A stretch of 64,000 nucleotides of DNA, taken from contig NZ_JARZAE010000004.1 of assembly GCF_029892095.1 (NCBI RefSeq), positions 3,844,001 through 3,908,000 on the forward strand. Direction: 5' to 3'. The position numbers were made by a program, and so were the translations under genes. The DNA is from Kitasatospora sp. MAP12-44 (GTDB lineage: Bacteria; Actinomycetota; Actinomycetes; Streptomycetales; Streptomycetaceae). Of this stretch, positions 1 to 7,691 are shown piece by piece. Each line of letters starts with the position of its first letter. Position 1 is the stretch's first letter. Below the pieces are notes generated by a model. That model saw only the letters and a program-made list of their open reading frames with translations, was not told the origin of the DNA and did not search any database.

Positions 1-7
1 CAACGCC

Positions 8-901
8 ATGGCCGCGCAGTCCAGGGCACAGGCCCAGGACCGCGCCCAGCAGGCCGGCCAGCGACGCAAAGCCGCCGCCACCGCCAAGTCCGTTTTCAAC
101 TCGCGCGGCACCACCGTCAGCCCCGACGGCACACCGGCGCCCTACAGCAACCCGATCACCGGCACCCGCCGACCCACCGCCGCCGAGCAAACCGCCGCCG
201 CGCGCCTGAGCCGCGCCCTACGCGCCGCCGCCTACCGCGAACGCACCGAGGAGCGGACCACCAGCCCCACCCCGCCCGGCCGCCTCAACATGCGCCAGGC
301 CCTCGCCCGCGACGCCCAGCGCGCCGCGGGATCGATACCCACCGCAGAACCCTTCACCCACACCCGCCGCCGCAACTCCCCCACCCCACCACTGCGCGTG
401 GGCATCGCCGTCGACGTCTCCGGCTCCATGAGTGCCGCCTGCGGGCCCGTCGCATCAGCTGCCTGGATCGTGGCCCGCGCAGCGGCCCTGACCGACCCCG
501 ACTCCCGCACCGCCACCATCGCCTACGACCATGATCTGACCGCACTCACCCGCCCCACCCACCGGGCACCAGACCGCGTGACAACGTTCGATGCCAACGG
601 CGGCAGCCACAACCTCGGCGACGCCATCGACGCACTCGACCACGGCCTCGACCTCAGCCGCCCCGGCACCGGCCGCCTCCTCGTGATCGTCACCGACGCC
701 CAATACACCAGCGGCGAAACCGCTCAAGCCGTCACCCGCATCAAACGCCTCACCGCCGCCGGCTGCGCCGTACTCCAGCTCACCCTCACCAAGGAATCCC
801 GCCACCTGCCAGGGACCACCCTGCTCCACCTGCCCCGGCCCTCCAGTGCTCCCGCCGCCATCGCCACCGCCGCCACTGCCGCCATCCGCAGGACACGCTG
901 A
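8..901 (+). CDS. VWA-domain protein, 5' end possibly outside the window
   Basis: The protein has a basic, Ala/Arg-rich N-terminal part of about 125 residues followed by a von Willebrand factor A domain. The MIDAS signature DVSGSMS lies at about residue 135, with later metal-site segments GGSHNLGDAI (about 197) and VTDAQYTSGE (about 228). VWA domains bind metal and mediate protein contacts; the N-terminal half resembles the VWA proteins common on actinobacterial plasmids, which have no assigned reaction. The reading frame stays open to the window edge, so the ATG at 8 may be internal. It is followed by a DUF317-like gene, another plasmid-type family. Specific partner unknown. Confidence 0.75.
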   Translation: MAAQSRAQAQDRAQQAGQRRKAAATAKSVFNSRGTTVSPDGTPAPYSNPITGTRRPTAAEQTAAARLSRALRAAAYRERTEERTTSPTPPGRLNMRQALARDAQRAAGSIPTAEPFTHTRRRNSPTPPLRVGIAVDVSGSMSAACGPVASAAWIVARAAALTDPDSRTATIAYDHDLTALTRPTHRAPDRVTTFDANGGSHNLGDAIDALDHGLDLSRPGTGRLLVIVTDAQYTSGETAQAVTRIKRLTAAGCAVLQLTLTKESRHLPGTTLLHLPRPSSAPAAIATAATAAIRRTR

Positions 902-1178
902 GGCGCCGTCATACGACCACGATGATCAGACGCAGAAGCCCCTGTCCGCCGGGTTCATCGAGACAGGACACCCCTTCCACCTCATCCTGACCAGCCCCGG
1001 CGGCGCGCCCCGCCAACGGGTGCAACTAACTCACCATCAGCACTACAGCCCCGGCTGCAAGTCCACCCTTGCACCCGGGGCCGTAGTGCGTTCGCCTGCG
1101 GCAGACAGGAAACGCTATGTACAACGGGAAATCCAAGCGAACATAGACGCCTCCCACCCCCTTCGGAAGGCGTTCTTC

Positions 1179-1526
1179 TTGACCCTGGTGCTCTCCGCCC
1201 CCTCCGTCACAGGCCCGCGCCCCGGCGACGCCATCGCTCACCGCACGTGGCTGCTCGGTCCCGGCAATCCTCACCTGATCGACTCGTTCATCTACGAGCA
1301 CCGGTGGTCCTACGCCATCGACACCTTCGGCAGCGTGCACACCAACAGCCCCGACGGCACGGTCTACCTCGGCTATCAGCCCGACAACCCGAACGCCGAC
1401 ACCTGGACCATCGCCGTGGTCGGCACCAGCCTCCACCCCGGCTGGAAGGCCGTGTTCGACCGGGAAACGCCCGCCGCGCTCGTCCTGGACCTGCTCAACG
1501 CCATGCTCAACCGCACCACACGCTGA
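1179..1526 (+). CDS. DUF317-like protein
   Basis: This 115-residue protein has the DUF317 pattern: a start region with a WLLGPGN box, a central strand ending YLGYQPDN, then WTIAV and a C-terminal HPGWKAVFDRETPAALV segment. DUF317 proteins are found almost only in Streptomyces and relatives, often on plasmids or integrated elements, and their function is unknown. I chose the TTG at 1179 because GGAAGG lies 8 nt upstream; the frame is open further upstream to about 846 but that part lacks domain similarity. Frame and third-position GC support coding. The start is uncertain. Confidence 0.6.
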   Translation: MTLVLSAPSVTGPRPGDAIAHRTWLLGPGNPHLIDSFIYEHRWSYAIDTFGSVHTNSPDGTVYLGYQPDNPNADTWTIAVVGTSLHPGWKAVFDRETPAALVLDLLNAMLNRTTR

Positions 1527-1810
1527 CCGCCACGACGCTCACCGCGCCAGCACGCCCACGCCCCCAGCCGAAAGGCCCGCCCCATCGCTCTCGTAGGCGC
1601 CCTGAACCTGGCTCTTCAGCACACTCTCTTCCGGGTCCGACTCCTGGCCGCTGAGACCGTTCTCCACGGCACTGCGCCCCTTCCTCGGGGCCTTCAGGGC
1701 TGACCGTCCCGTGGTGCAGCCCGCCCAGCTGGTTGCCACGGTTGACGTCACCACGCGTGCCCCGGCGCTTCCCCTCCTCCACACCGCCCGCCCCGTTTCA
1801 AGGGAGCAGT

Positions 1811-2059
1811 ATGTCCACCGACCTGGTCACCACCGAGCAGACCGCGCCCGGAAGCCGCCGCAAGCTGGTCCTCTCGCTCTGCCTGAGCAACATCCCTGTC
1901 CTGATCACGTCCGTCTATCCGCTCTGCATGGTGGCGGGGCAGGTCAACGGCCCGACGTGGCGCTCCCTGGTCATCGTCCTGACCTTCGACGCGCTCATGC
2001 TGGTCGGAACCGACGTCTACGCGAAGATCCGTGACCACCGTAAGAGCACAGCGGTCTGA
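1811..2059 (+). CDS. Small two-helix membrane protein
   Basis: This is an 82-residue protein with a short polar N-terminus and two hydrophobic stretches at about residues 20-44 and 53-68, ending in a basic tail (KIRDHRKS). The ATG has a good ribosome binding site (AAGGGAGC, 5 nt before). It resembles the small membrane spread (Spd-like) proteins of actinobacterial plasmids only in size and topology; I do not recognise a family. It sits in a row of small rightward genes next to DUF317 and VWA genes. Confidence 0.6.
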   Translation: MSTDLVTTEQTAPGSRRKLVLSLCLSNIPVLITSVYPLCMVAGQVNGPTWRSLVIVLTFDALMLVGTDVYAKIRDHRKSTAV

Positions 2060-2225
2060 TCCGGGATCACGCCTGCGGGCCGACGCCGTTCACCGGACCC
2101 GCAGGCGTGAAGCCCGCCCACCACGCATGGCCGGAAGTCCGGTCGGTGTGCGGGCAACCGGATTCGATCGCGCAGGCATCGGCGGCCGGACGCCGAGTCA
2201 TCAACGTCCAGTAATAGGAGTGTCA

Positions 2226-2648
2226 TTGGTCCTCCAGTGTCTGAGCACCACTCGCGGAACCCTCGACGACCTCGGCCGGGCCTTCGGCACCGGCTACGGC
2301 GCCGCGAACAGCGACGGCGGGCGGGTGCGCTACAGCGTTCTCGGCTACTTCATCCGCCCCTACGGCTGCCGCTTCCTAGCGGTCGTCTCCGGGCTCGACG
2401 TCCCAGGCGCCGTCGGCCAGCCGCATCCCCTGGTGGGCCGCTGGGGCTGGGCTGATGCCGACGACTTCGACGACCTCGTCGTGGTCCACCCCGTGCGCCG
2501 AGGCGACGGCGCCGGACGCTCGTTCTGCCACCACCACATCGTCTCGTCCCCCACGCGGCCGGTGTGCCGGTTCTGCCGCGTCCGTCCGCCGGGGCCTGCC
2601 TGCGCATACTTCGCCGAGTCCCGCTTCGCGCCTTTGCCGGAGGCGTGA
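2226..2648 (+). CDS. Hypothetical protein with Cys/His-rich C-terminus
   Basis: This is a 140-residue protein with no recognised domain. The C-terminal third carries CHHH and then CRFC, with one more Cys about ten residues later, so a bound zinc ion is possible. The TTG at 2226 is preferred because AGGAG ends 6 nt upstream; the in-frame GTG at 2220 directly abuts that AGGAG. Codon use is strongly GC3-biased, supporting a real gene. It lies among small plasmid-type genes of the element. Confidence 0.5.
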   Translation: MVLQCLSTTRGTLDDLGRAFGTGYGAANSDGGRVRYSVLGYFIRPYGCRFLAVVSGLDVPGAVGQPHPLVGRWGWADADDFDDLVVVHPVRRGDGAGRSFCHHHIVSSPTRPVCRFCRVRPPGPACAYFAESRFAPLPEA

Positions 2649-2766
2649 CTCGGACATACGAGGCCCCCGTGCTGTTGACCACCGGCCTCCCGTCCGATCG
2701 TCGACAGCGCTTGCCGCACAATGCCGCCCCTCCCTGCCCCGACCCGCTCGTGTCCCCGGAGGACGA

Positions 2767-3141
2767 ATGCCGTACCGCTCCAGCCGCCGACTCCTTCTCC
2801 TGCCAGCCGTCGTGGTCACCTGCAGTGCTTTCGCCTTGTGCGCCGCCGCCGCGATCACCGGTGCGCTCCGGCAGGACTTCGGCCTGGTCTCGCTCACCAT
2901 GGCTGGTTGCTCAGGCGCCGTCGCCGTGTTGTGCGCGCTGAGCCGACTCTCCGACCGGCTGGTCGACCGCACGCTGCTCGGCGCGCTGCGCGAACACCCC
3001 GGCCCGACCGAGGAGCACCTCACCCGGAAGTTCGACGCCCGCCCGTCCCTCGTCCGCCTGAGCCTGCGGCGGCTGGAGCTCTCCGGCCGGGTCACCGCCG
3101 AGACCGACGCCCAGGGCGCCGTCCGCTACCGCGCAAGCTGA
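2767..3141 (+). CDS. Membrane protein with C-terminal winged-helix-like segment
   Basis: This is a 124-residue protein. Two hydrophobic segments (about 7-33 and 38-60) are followed by a soluble part whose layout (ALREHPGPTEEHLTRKF, then SLVRLSLRRLELSGRVTAE) looks like a small winged helix, with a recognition helix and a wing. The ATG is preceded by GGAGGAC. It may be a membrane-anchored DNA-binding or regulatory protein; this is inferred from pattern only. Same direction as its small neighbours. Confidence 0.6.
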   Translation: MPYRSSRRLLLLPAVVVTCSAFALCAAAAITGALRQDFGLVSLTMAGCSGAVAVLCALSRLSDRLVDRTLLGALREHPGPTEEHLTRKFDARPSLVRLSLRRLELSGRVTAETDAQGAVRYRAS

Positions 3142-3196
3142 CCGCCCATCCCGCTTCGCTACGCCCTTCGCCCAACTCCGAGAGGAATGGACCACG

Positions 3197-3421
3197 TTGG
3201 CCGCTCACCGCGCCCGCTACACTGTTTTGCACCCTGATCGCTCGACCTGCCCGCCGGCCCATAAGTACACGTCCTCGGGCAAGCCCAAGACGGACGGCTG
3301 TGACGGGAGGATCGGGTTCGCCGTGAGCTGCCTGGGGTGTGACTTCACCGGCGAGGCCACCTTGAAGGTCGTGGCCGAGAATTCCTTTCGGCGCCACGTC
3401 GGGCAGGCGTCCCGGCCGTAG
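3197..3421 (+). CDS. Small Cys-containing protein
   Basis: This is a 74-residue basic protein with four Cys in two groups (C..., then C-D-G and CLGC), compatible with a small zinc ribbon. Small zinc-ribbon-like 'mobile element transfer' proteins occur beside tra genes in streptomycete elements; the resemblance here is general and the role is not established. A TTG start at 3197 follows AGAGGAA by 9 nt. It is the last gene of the rightward run and is followed by a strong terminator. Confidence 0.5.
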   Translation: MAAHRARYTVLHPDRSTCPPAHKYTSSGKPKTDGCDGRIGFAVSCLGCDFTGEATLKVVAENSFRRHVGQASRP

Positions 3422-3446
3422 CCGAAGCCTGACCATCAGTAGGTGA

Positions 3447-3485
3447 CCAAGGGCCGGCCCGCGTTCAGCGCGGGCCGGCCCTTGG
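3447..3485. terminator. Strong bidirectional hairpin terminator
   Basis: A perfect 16-bp inverted repeat (CCAAGGGCCGGCCCGC and its complement) with a 7-nt loop lies 25 nt after the stop of the preceding gene. It separates the rightward genes from the leftward gene that ends at 3624. Confidence 0.85.
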
Positions 3486-3518
3486 TGTTCCTGCCTCCCG
3501 GCCCGTCGGCCGACAACG

Positions 3519-3566
3519 GCTGAGGGCGCCCGCCGATCCCGTGGGATCTCGGCGGGCGCCCTCAGC
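3519..3566. terminator. Second strong hairpin terminator
   Basis: An 18-bp perfect inverted repeat (arms 3519-3536 and 3549-3566), whose inner bases also form GATCCC/GGGATC, gives a nearly continuous hairpin. It lies after the stop of the leftward gene at 3624 and makes, with the previous hairpin, a back-to-back pair between convergent units. Confidence 0.85.
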
Positions 3567-3623
3567 GCGTCGTCAGCAGGTCCGTCGCTGCCGGATGGCC
3601 AACTCTTCCAGCGACCAGGCCGG

Positions 3624-4019
3624 TTACTCCCAGATCGCCCCGGCGAGCAGTCCGTCGAACCCGAGTCCGGTGACGGCCTGGTCGAAGTCCGCCCAGGCGC
3701 GCTGCGGAGTGCCGTACACGCTCTCGAAGAACTCGAGGTTGAGGTCCTCGGGCCACTCGTACGCGCAGCGGCAGCGGACGAAGACCTGGGGGCCGACGCT
3801 CAGCAGCAGCCAGTCGCGCCCGGCGCCGCACTGCGAGCAGGTGATCGGGATGCCGCGGGAGTTCAGCTCGCCGGGATGCGGGACAGCGCGGATCACCAGC
3901 TGGCCGGCCACCGGCTCGGGGATGGCCGGCGTGAGATCGGGGAAGTGGAACATCGTTCCGTCAGGCGTGGACTGGGGGTTCGGCTCGTAGGAGTTCGGGT
4001 CCATGTCGCCCTGCGGCAC
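3624..4019 (-). CDS. Hypothetical zinc-ribbon-like protein
   Basis: This 131-residue protein has C61-x2-C64 and C83-x-C85 around a beta-rich centre, suggesting a zinc ribbon. The C-terminal 40 residues are acidic and aromatic-rich (EFFESVY, WADFDQAV). No family recognised. A GTG at 4019 has AAAGG about 9 nt upstream; an ATG at 4004 is an alternative. It is a single leftward gene closed by two hairpins; its start faces away from the cargo trio to the right. Confidence 0.6.
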   Translation of the reverse strand: MPQGDMDPNSYEPNPQSTPDGTMFHFPDLTPAIPEPVAGQLVIRAVPHPGELNSRGIPITCSQCGAGRDWLLLSVGPQVFVRCRCAYEWPEDLNLEFFESVYGTPQRAWADFDQAVTGLGFDGLLAGAIWE

Positions 4020-4146
4020 GCGTATCGCCTTTCGTCGTCAGGCTCGCTATAAGCCGCTGACGAGGCGTTTTATTCCCGATCTCACCGACTGTTACCAAGC
4101 CGCGATCTTGATGGGTGGCGGTCCGGGCCGCGGGAGCCGCCCGGCT

Positions 4147-4839
4147 CTACAGGCCGAAGTACCGCTGCCACGCCTCGCGCCGGTCGCCGTGCAGGCGCCG
4201 GGCGGTGTCCAGCAGGTAGATCCCGCCCTGGAACGGACGGAAGCCGACCGACTCCCACAGCCGCCCGAGCCTGGCCTTGGCCTGCGCTCGGGCGGCCTCG
4301 TCGCCGTCGAGGTCGCGGCCGAGCGGAGAGGGTTCACAGGCGACTGCGCAGCATCCCGGCGACAGGCGCCGGACGGCCTCGGAAGCGGCCAGGGCGCCGA
4401 TGCCGAATCCACGGTATTCGGCTGCGAGTTGGACGTGTTCCATGACGAGCAGGTCTCCGACCGGCAGTTCGATGTGGTCCTCGAACCGGGTGGACCAGTT
4501 GAGCCCGGCCTTCCTGGTGGTGTGGGGGTCGATGACCGCCGCGACGGCCTTCTCGACGTCCGCGGAGTAGGCGTCGGCTGCCCTCCATGCGGAGTGCCGT
4601 GTGTGGTTGCGGATCCGCACGAAGCTCATGGAGCCGATGGTCGCCTCGGTCTCGCCGTGGTTGCAGCCGCCCGGATCGCTGCAGGTCTCGGTGAGGTAGC
4701 AGGTGATGTCGACCTGCCACTGCTCGATGGTGTCCTCGTAGCCGAGCGGGACGGCGGGGTGCTCGAGGCTGTAGTGGAGGCTGATGTCACCGCCGCCGAA
4801 GGCGAGTTCGTTGGCGGGGCGGCGCGGGGTGTAGGTCAT
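4147..4839 (-). CDS. GNAT-like N-acetyltransferase family protein
   Basis: This is a 230-residue protein. Residues 128-160 contain the acetyl-CoA binding segment of GNAT enzymes (VMEHVQLAAEYRGFGIG, the R/Q-x-x-G-x-G/A loop), followed by a helix and a final strand near GFRPFQGGIYLLD. The N-terminal half is longer than in minimal GNATs and is beta-rich. Acceptor unknown. The ATG at 4839 has AAGGAC 5 nt upstream. It follows the ATP-grasp gene on the same strand with a gap of 131 nt, so the three genes ATP-grasp, GNAT and MFS probably form one cargo unit. Confidence 0.7.
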   Translation of the reverse strand: MTYTPRRPANELAFGGGDISLHYSLEHPAVPLGYEDTIEQWQVDITCYLTETCSDPGGCNHGETEATIGSMSFVRIRNHTRHSAWRAADAYSADVEKAVAAVIDPHTTRKAGLNWSTRFEDHIELPVGDLLVMEHVQLAAEYRGFGIGALAASEAVRRLSPGCCAVACEPSPLGRDLDGDEAARAQAKARLGRLWESVGFRPFQGGIYLLDTARRLHGDRREAWQRYFGL

Positions 4840-4970
4840 CGCTGTCCTTGGGCTGCTGGCCGTGTTGCACGGTGTGGAGGTCGTCGGCTTGCGGTGGTCG
4901 CGCCGGCTTCGGTGGCGCGTGGGCTGTTCGTGGTGTCCGGGCGCGGCGCCCGGACCCACTGGTGCCGGGG

Positions 4971-6188
4971 CTACTTGATCTGGATGTCGAGCAGGGCGGT
5001 GGCGTCGGTGATGCGCTGGCGGCACTGGCCGAGGTCGTGGCCGGTGACGACCAGGTAGCACACGCGCAGGTCCCCGGGGCTGTCGTCGGCCTGCGTGCCG
5101 AGGTCGTCGCCGGTCTTCCGCAGCCAGACCAGGCGCTCCAGCCATGGGAGTTCGGTGAGGTCGCCGTGGAACTGGGCTCGGGTGAGGCGGCCGGGGCGGG
5201 GTGCGGTGGGGAAGGACAGAGCCGTGGTGCGGGACCAGTTCGGGGAGAGGTCGGGCTCCTGGCCGCGTGCGATGGCCGCTGCGGCGGCCGGCAGGTCGAT
5301 GCCGGTCGCCTCGAAGACCAGGTGCGGGACGAGGTCATCGCCCAGGCGCGCGTTCACGTCGATCAGGCGCGGGCCACGCTTGGTCATGGCGATCTGGACG
5401 TGCGAGATGCCGTTGGCGATGCCCAGCGCGTCCAGGGCGGCCTGGGCGAGGGGCCCGGCCTCGGCGAGCAGCGGGTCGTCGGCGGTGACGCTGAAGCCGA
5501 GCGCCGAGAACTGGGGCTGGGGGCCGACGGCCTTGCGGGCGAGGGCGACGGCGGTGGTGACACCGCGAGTGGTGACGCACTGCACCGCCACCTCGGGGCC
5601 ACTCAGGTACTCCTCGACCAGGACGCCCCGGCCCTCGCGGCCCTGGCCGTCGGCGTAACGGGCGGCGTAGGCGTACGCGGCGGGCAGTTCGTCGGCGTTG
5701 TCGGCCTTGACGACGCCCAGACCGTGGCGGTGGGCGACCGGCTTGAGGACGACGGGGAAGCCGATGTTCTCGGCGGCGTCCTGGGCGCTGGCCAGGGAGG
5801 AGGCCCGTTCGGAGGCGGCCGACGGGACGCCGGCGGCCGACCAGACGGCGCGGGCGACGGCCTTGTTGCGGCAGGCGACGGCGGTGGCCGAGCTGTTGCC
5901 CGGCAGACCGAGGTCGGCGGCGACGTGGGCTGCGGGCACGAGCAGGAACTCGTCCCGGGTGAGCACCCCGTCGATGCGGTGGCGGGCGGCCAGGCGCGCG
6001 ACGGCCGCGCGCAGGTCCTTCAGGTCGAGGGGGTCGGCGATCTCGTGGTCGCTCAGGTGGGCCAGCTCCCAGGTCGGCGCGTGCGGGGCGATGAGGGCGA
6101 CCGGATACGACTGGGCGATCTGGCCGAGGCAGTACTCGCCGTCGGCGCCGGCGTCGGTGGTGATGACGATCAGGACACCATCTGTCAT
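4971..6188 (-). CDS. ATP-grasp ligase
   Basis: This is a 405-residue ATP-grasp enzyme. After an N-terminal alpha/beta domain (ADGEYCLGQI, LTRDEFLLVPAA, GLPGNSS) come the ATP-binding strand with K149 (PVVLKPVAHRHG), the EEYLSGPEV lid-edge motif at 192-200 and the metal-binding VNARLGDD loop near 290. This layout matches carboxylate-amine ligases of the BacD/L-amino acid ligase and carbamoyl-phosphate-synthase-like group, which join an acyl phosphate to an amine. The ATG at 6188 lies 11 nt after GGAG; a TTG nine bases upstream is too near that site. The MFS gene directly upstream suggests a small peptide-like product that is exported. Confidence 0.85.
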   Translation of the reverse strand: MTDGVLIVITTDAGADGEYCLGQIAQSYPVALIAPHAPTWELAHLSDHEIADPLDLKDLRAAVARLAARHRIDGVLTRDEFLLVPAAHVAADLGLPGNSSATAVACRNKAVARAVWSAAGVPSAASERASSLASAQDAAENIGFPVVLKPVAHRHGLGVVKADNADELPAAYAYAARYADGQGREGRGVLVEEYLSGPEVAVQCVTTRGVTTAVALARKAVGPQPQFSALGFSVTADDPLLAEAGPLAQAALDALGIANGISHVQIAMTKRGPRLIDVNARLGDDLVPHLVFEATGIDLPAAAAAIARGQEPDLSPNWSRTTALSFPTAPRPGRLTRAQFHGDLTELPWLERLVWLRKTGDDLGTQADDSPGDLRVCYLVVTGHDLGQCRQRITDATALLDIQIK

Positions 6189-6245
6189 ACGGTGCAAATC
6201 TCCAGAGTCCAGGCGGGAAAAGGGGATCGGGAAAGAGAAGGAGGA

Positions 6246-7523
6246 TCAGGTCGTCTGGGGGGCAGCGCGGCTGGACCGGCCGACCGCACGGGCTCGGGGG
6301 GCGTGCAGGACGAGCAGCGTGCCGACGACTGCCCAGATCAGCACCTGCGTCGCGGGTGTCAGCAGCGCCGGCACCGCGCGGGTGGGCACCGCGGCCACCA
6401 CAAGCCCCGCCGCGGACACCGCAGCGAGCAGCACCGCGCCAGCCTGCAGCGCTGGCCGCCTGGCGAATCGCAGGTCGGCGCAGGTCGCCGACAACGCCAC
6501 GGCGCACACGCCCTCGGCGGCCGTGAAGGCTGCGAGGGCCGCCGTGCAGGAGCTCACCGTGGTGGTGAGTGCGGCGGCGGTGCCGGCCGCGCAGGTCAGC
6601 ACGGCGGCGGCGAGAGCGAGCCGGTACGGGCCGAGCAGGGCAAGCAGGCGCCGAGCCACGACGGCGGCGCTCTGGCCGGCGGCGACCGCCACCGTCCAGA
6701 CCAGGTCGACGGCCACGGCCTGCCGGTGCCCGTGCCCGGTGACAGTGACGAGCGCGGCTGCCGCGAGCACGCTGGTGGCGGCCGTCACGGCGGTGAGCGC
6801 CACTCCAAGGCGGGCGACTGCCCCGCCCGTGATGCGCACCCCGGTCGCGGGCCCGGGCACCGCACCCCGCCGCACAGCCGCGGGTCCGGGCAGCCACATC
6901 GGCTGGACGCCCGCCGTGGCGAGCGAGACGGCCGAGAGGATGGCGGCGGTGGCCAGCAGCAGCGCGGGGCCGGCCAGCAGCAACGCGCAGGCCATCGCCG
7001 GGCCGGCCACAGCGGCCAGCTGGTCGATCAGGTCCAGGCGCCGCTGGACGTGCCGGCCCTGGTGGTCGGCGCGCCGCACGGCCTCCGCATCCAGGCGGCT
7101 GGCGGCCAGCACGCCGACCGGAGAGGCCGCTGCGGCGAGCGTGCCGAAGCCCAGGAGGACGGCGAGGTGGCCGCCCGGGGCGAGCGCGGTCATGGCGGCC
7201 AGCACCGTCACCAGGCGCACCGCGCCGACCGTCTGGGTGGCCCGGTAGGGGCCGTGGCGGTCGACCATCGGTGCGGCCAAGGTGCCGGCGAGCAGGCGGA
7301 GCGTCCACTCTGCGCCCAGCGCCACAGCGGCCCACGCCGGGGCGTGTGTGGCGGCGAGCACCGCCAGCGGCAGCGTGTAGGTGACGACCGAGCCCGCGAG
7401 CGCCTCTCCGGCGCGCAGCAGGTAGCAGCGCGCGTACCAGTCCCGCCCCCGGCTCGCGAGGGCGTGCTCGGCGCCGGTCGCCACGCTGGTCGGCGCGTCG
7501 GGTGCGTCCGTGAACGGGAACAT
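6246..7523 (-). CDS. MFS-type transporter
   Basis: This is a 425-residue membrane protein with about twelve hydrophobic segments and the short basic loop DRHGPYRATQ between helices 2 and 3, as in major facilitator exporters. The ATG at 7523 is preceded by AGGAG. The ATP-grasp gene begins 57 nt after its stop on the same strand. The pairing of an ATP-grasp ligase with an MFS exporter is known from bacilysin (BacD with BacE); export of the ligase product, or self-protection, is inferred. A substrate cannot be assigned. Confidence 0.8.
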   Translation of the reverse strand: MFPFTDAPDAPTSVATGAEHALASRGRDWYARCYLLRAGEALAGSVVTYTLPLAVLAATHAPAWAAVALGAEWTLRLLAGTLAAPMVDRHGPYRATQTVGAVRLVTVLAAMTALAPGGHLAVLLGFGTLAAAASPVGVLAASRLDAEAVRRADHQGRHVQRRLDLIDQLAAVAGPAMACALLLAGPALLLATAAILSAVSLATAGVQPMWLPGPAAVRRGAVPGPATGVRITGGAVARLGVALTAVTAATSVLAAAALVTVTGHGHRQAVAVDLVWTVAVAAGQSAAVVARRLLALLGPYRLALAAAVLTCAAGTAAALTTTVSSCTAALAAFTAAEGVCAVALSATCADLRFARRPALQAGAVLLAAVSAAGLVVAAVPTRAVPALLTPATQVLIWAVVGTLLVLHAPRARAVGRSSRAAPQTT

Positions 7524-7629
7524 CGCTCTCCTGGGGGACGGGGTGATGGTGGCAGGGCTGGTGCGCCTGCCGGCGGAGCCTCCAAGGGCGTCCGCCGGCA
7601 GGCGAGATGACCCAGCATCCGGATCGAGC

Positions 7630-7647
7630 GGCCGTTTTAAAACGGCC
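7630..7647. other. 18-bp perfect palindrome
   Basis: GGCCGTTTTAAAACGGCC is fully self-complementary and stands out by its TTTTAAAA core in very GC-rich DNA. It lies between the relaxase terminator and the MFS start. It may be a terminator, a repressor site or a structural site. Confidence 0.6.
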
Positions 7648-7673
7648 ACCTGCCGTGGTAGAAGCCGCCGCGA

Positions 7674-7691
7674 AGGCCCGTGGAAGGGCCT
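7674..7691 (-). terminator. Hairpin at the end of the relaxase gene
   Basis: AGGCCC, a 6-nt loop and GGGCCT form a stem that can be extended by flanking CGCCGC/GCGGCG. The hairpin covers the relaxase stop codon region, so it probably ends the mob operon transcript. Confidence 0.5.

Noticed and set aside
846..1178. Upstream extension of the DUF317-like gene
   Set aside because: The first part overlaps the VWA gene and is Pro-rich shadow sequence; a ribosome site points to TTG 1179.
4848..7610. Rightward 920-codon open frame
   Set aside because: It lies antisense to the ATP-grasp and MFS genes and its Gly/Arg-rich product has no domain.
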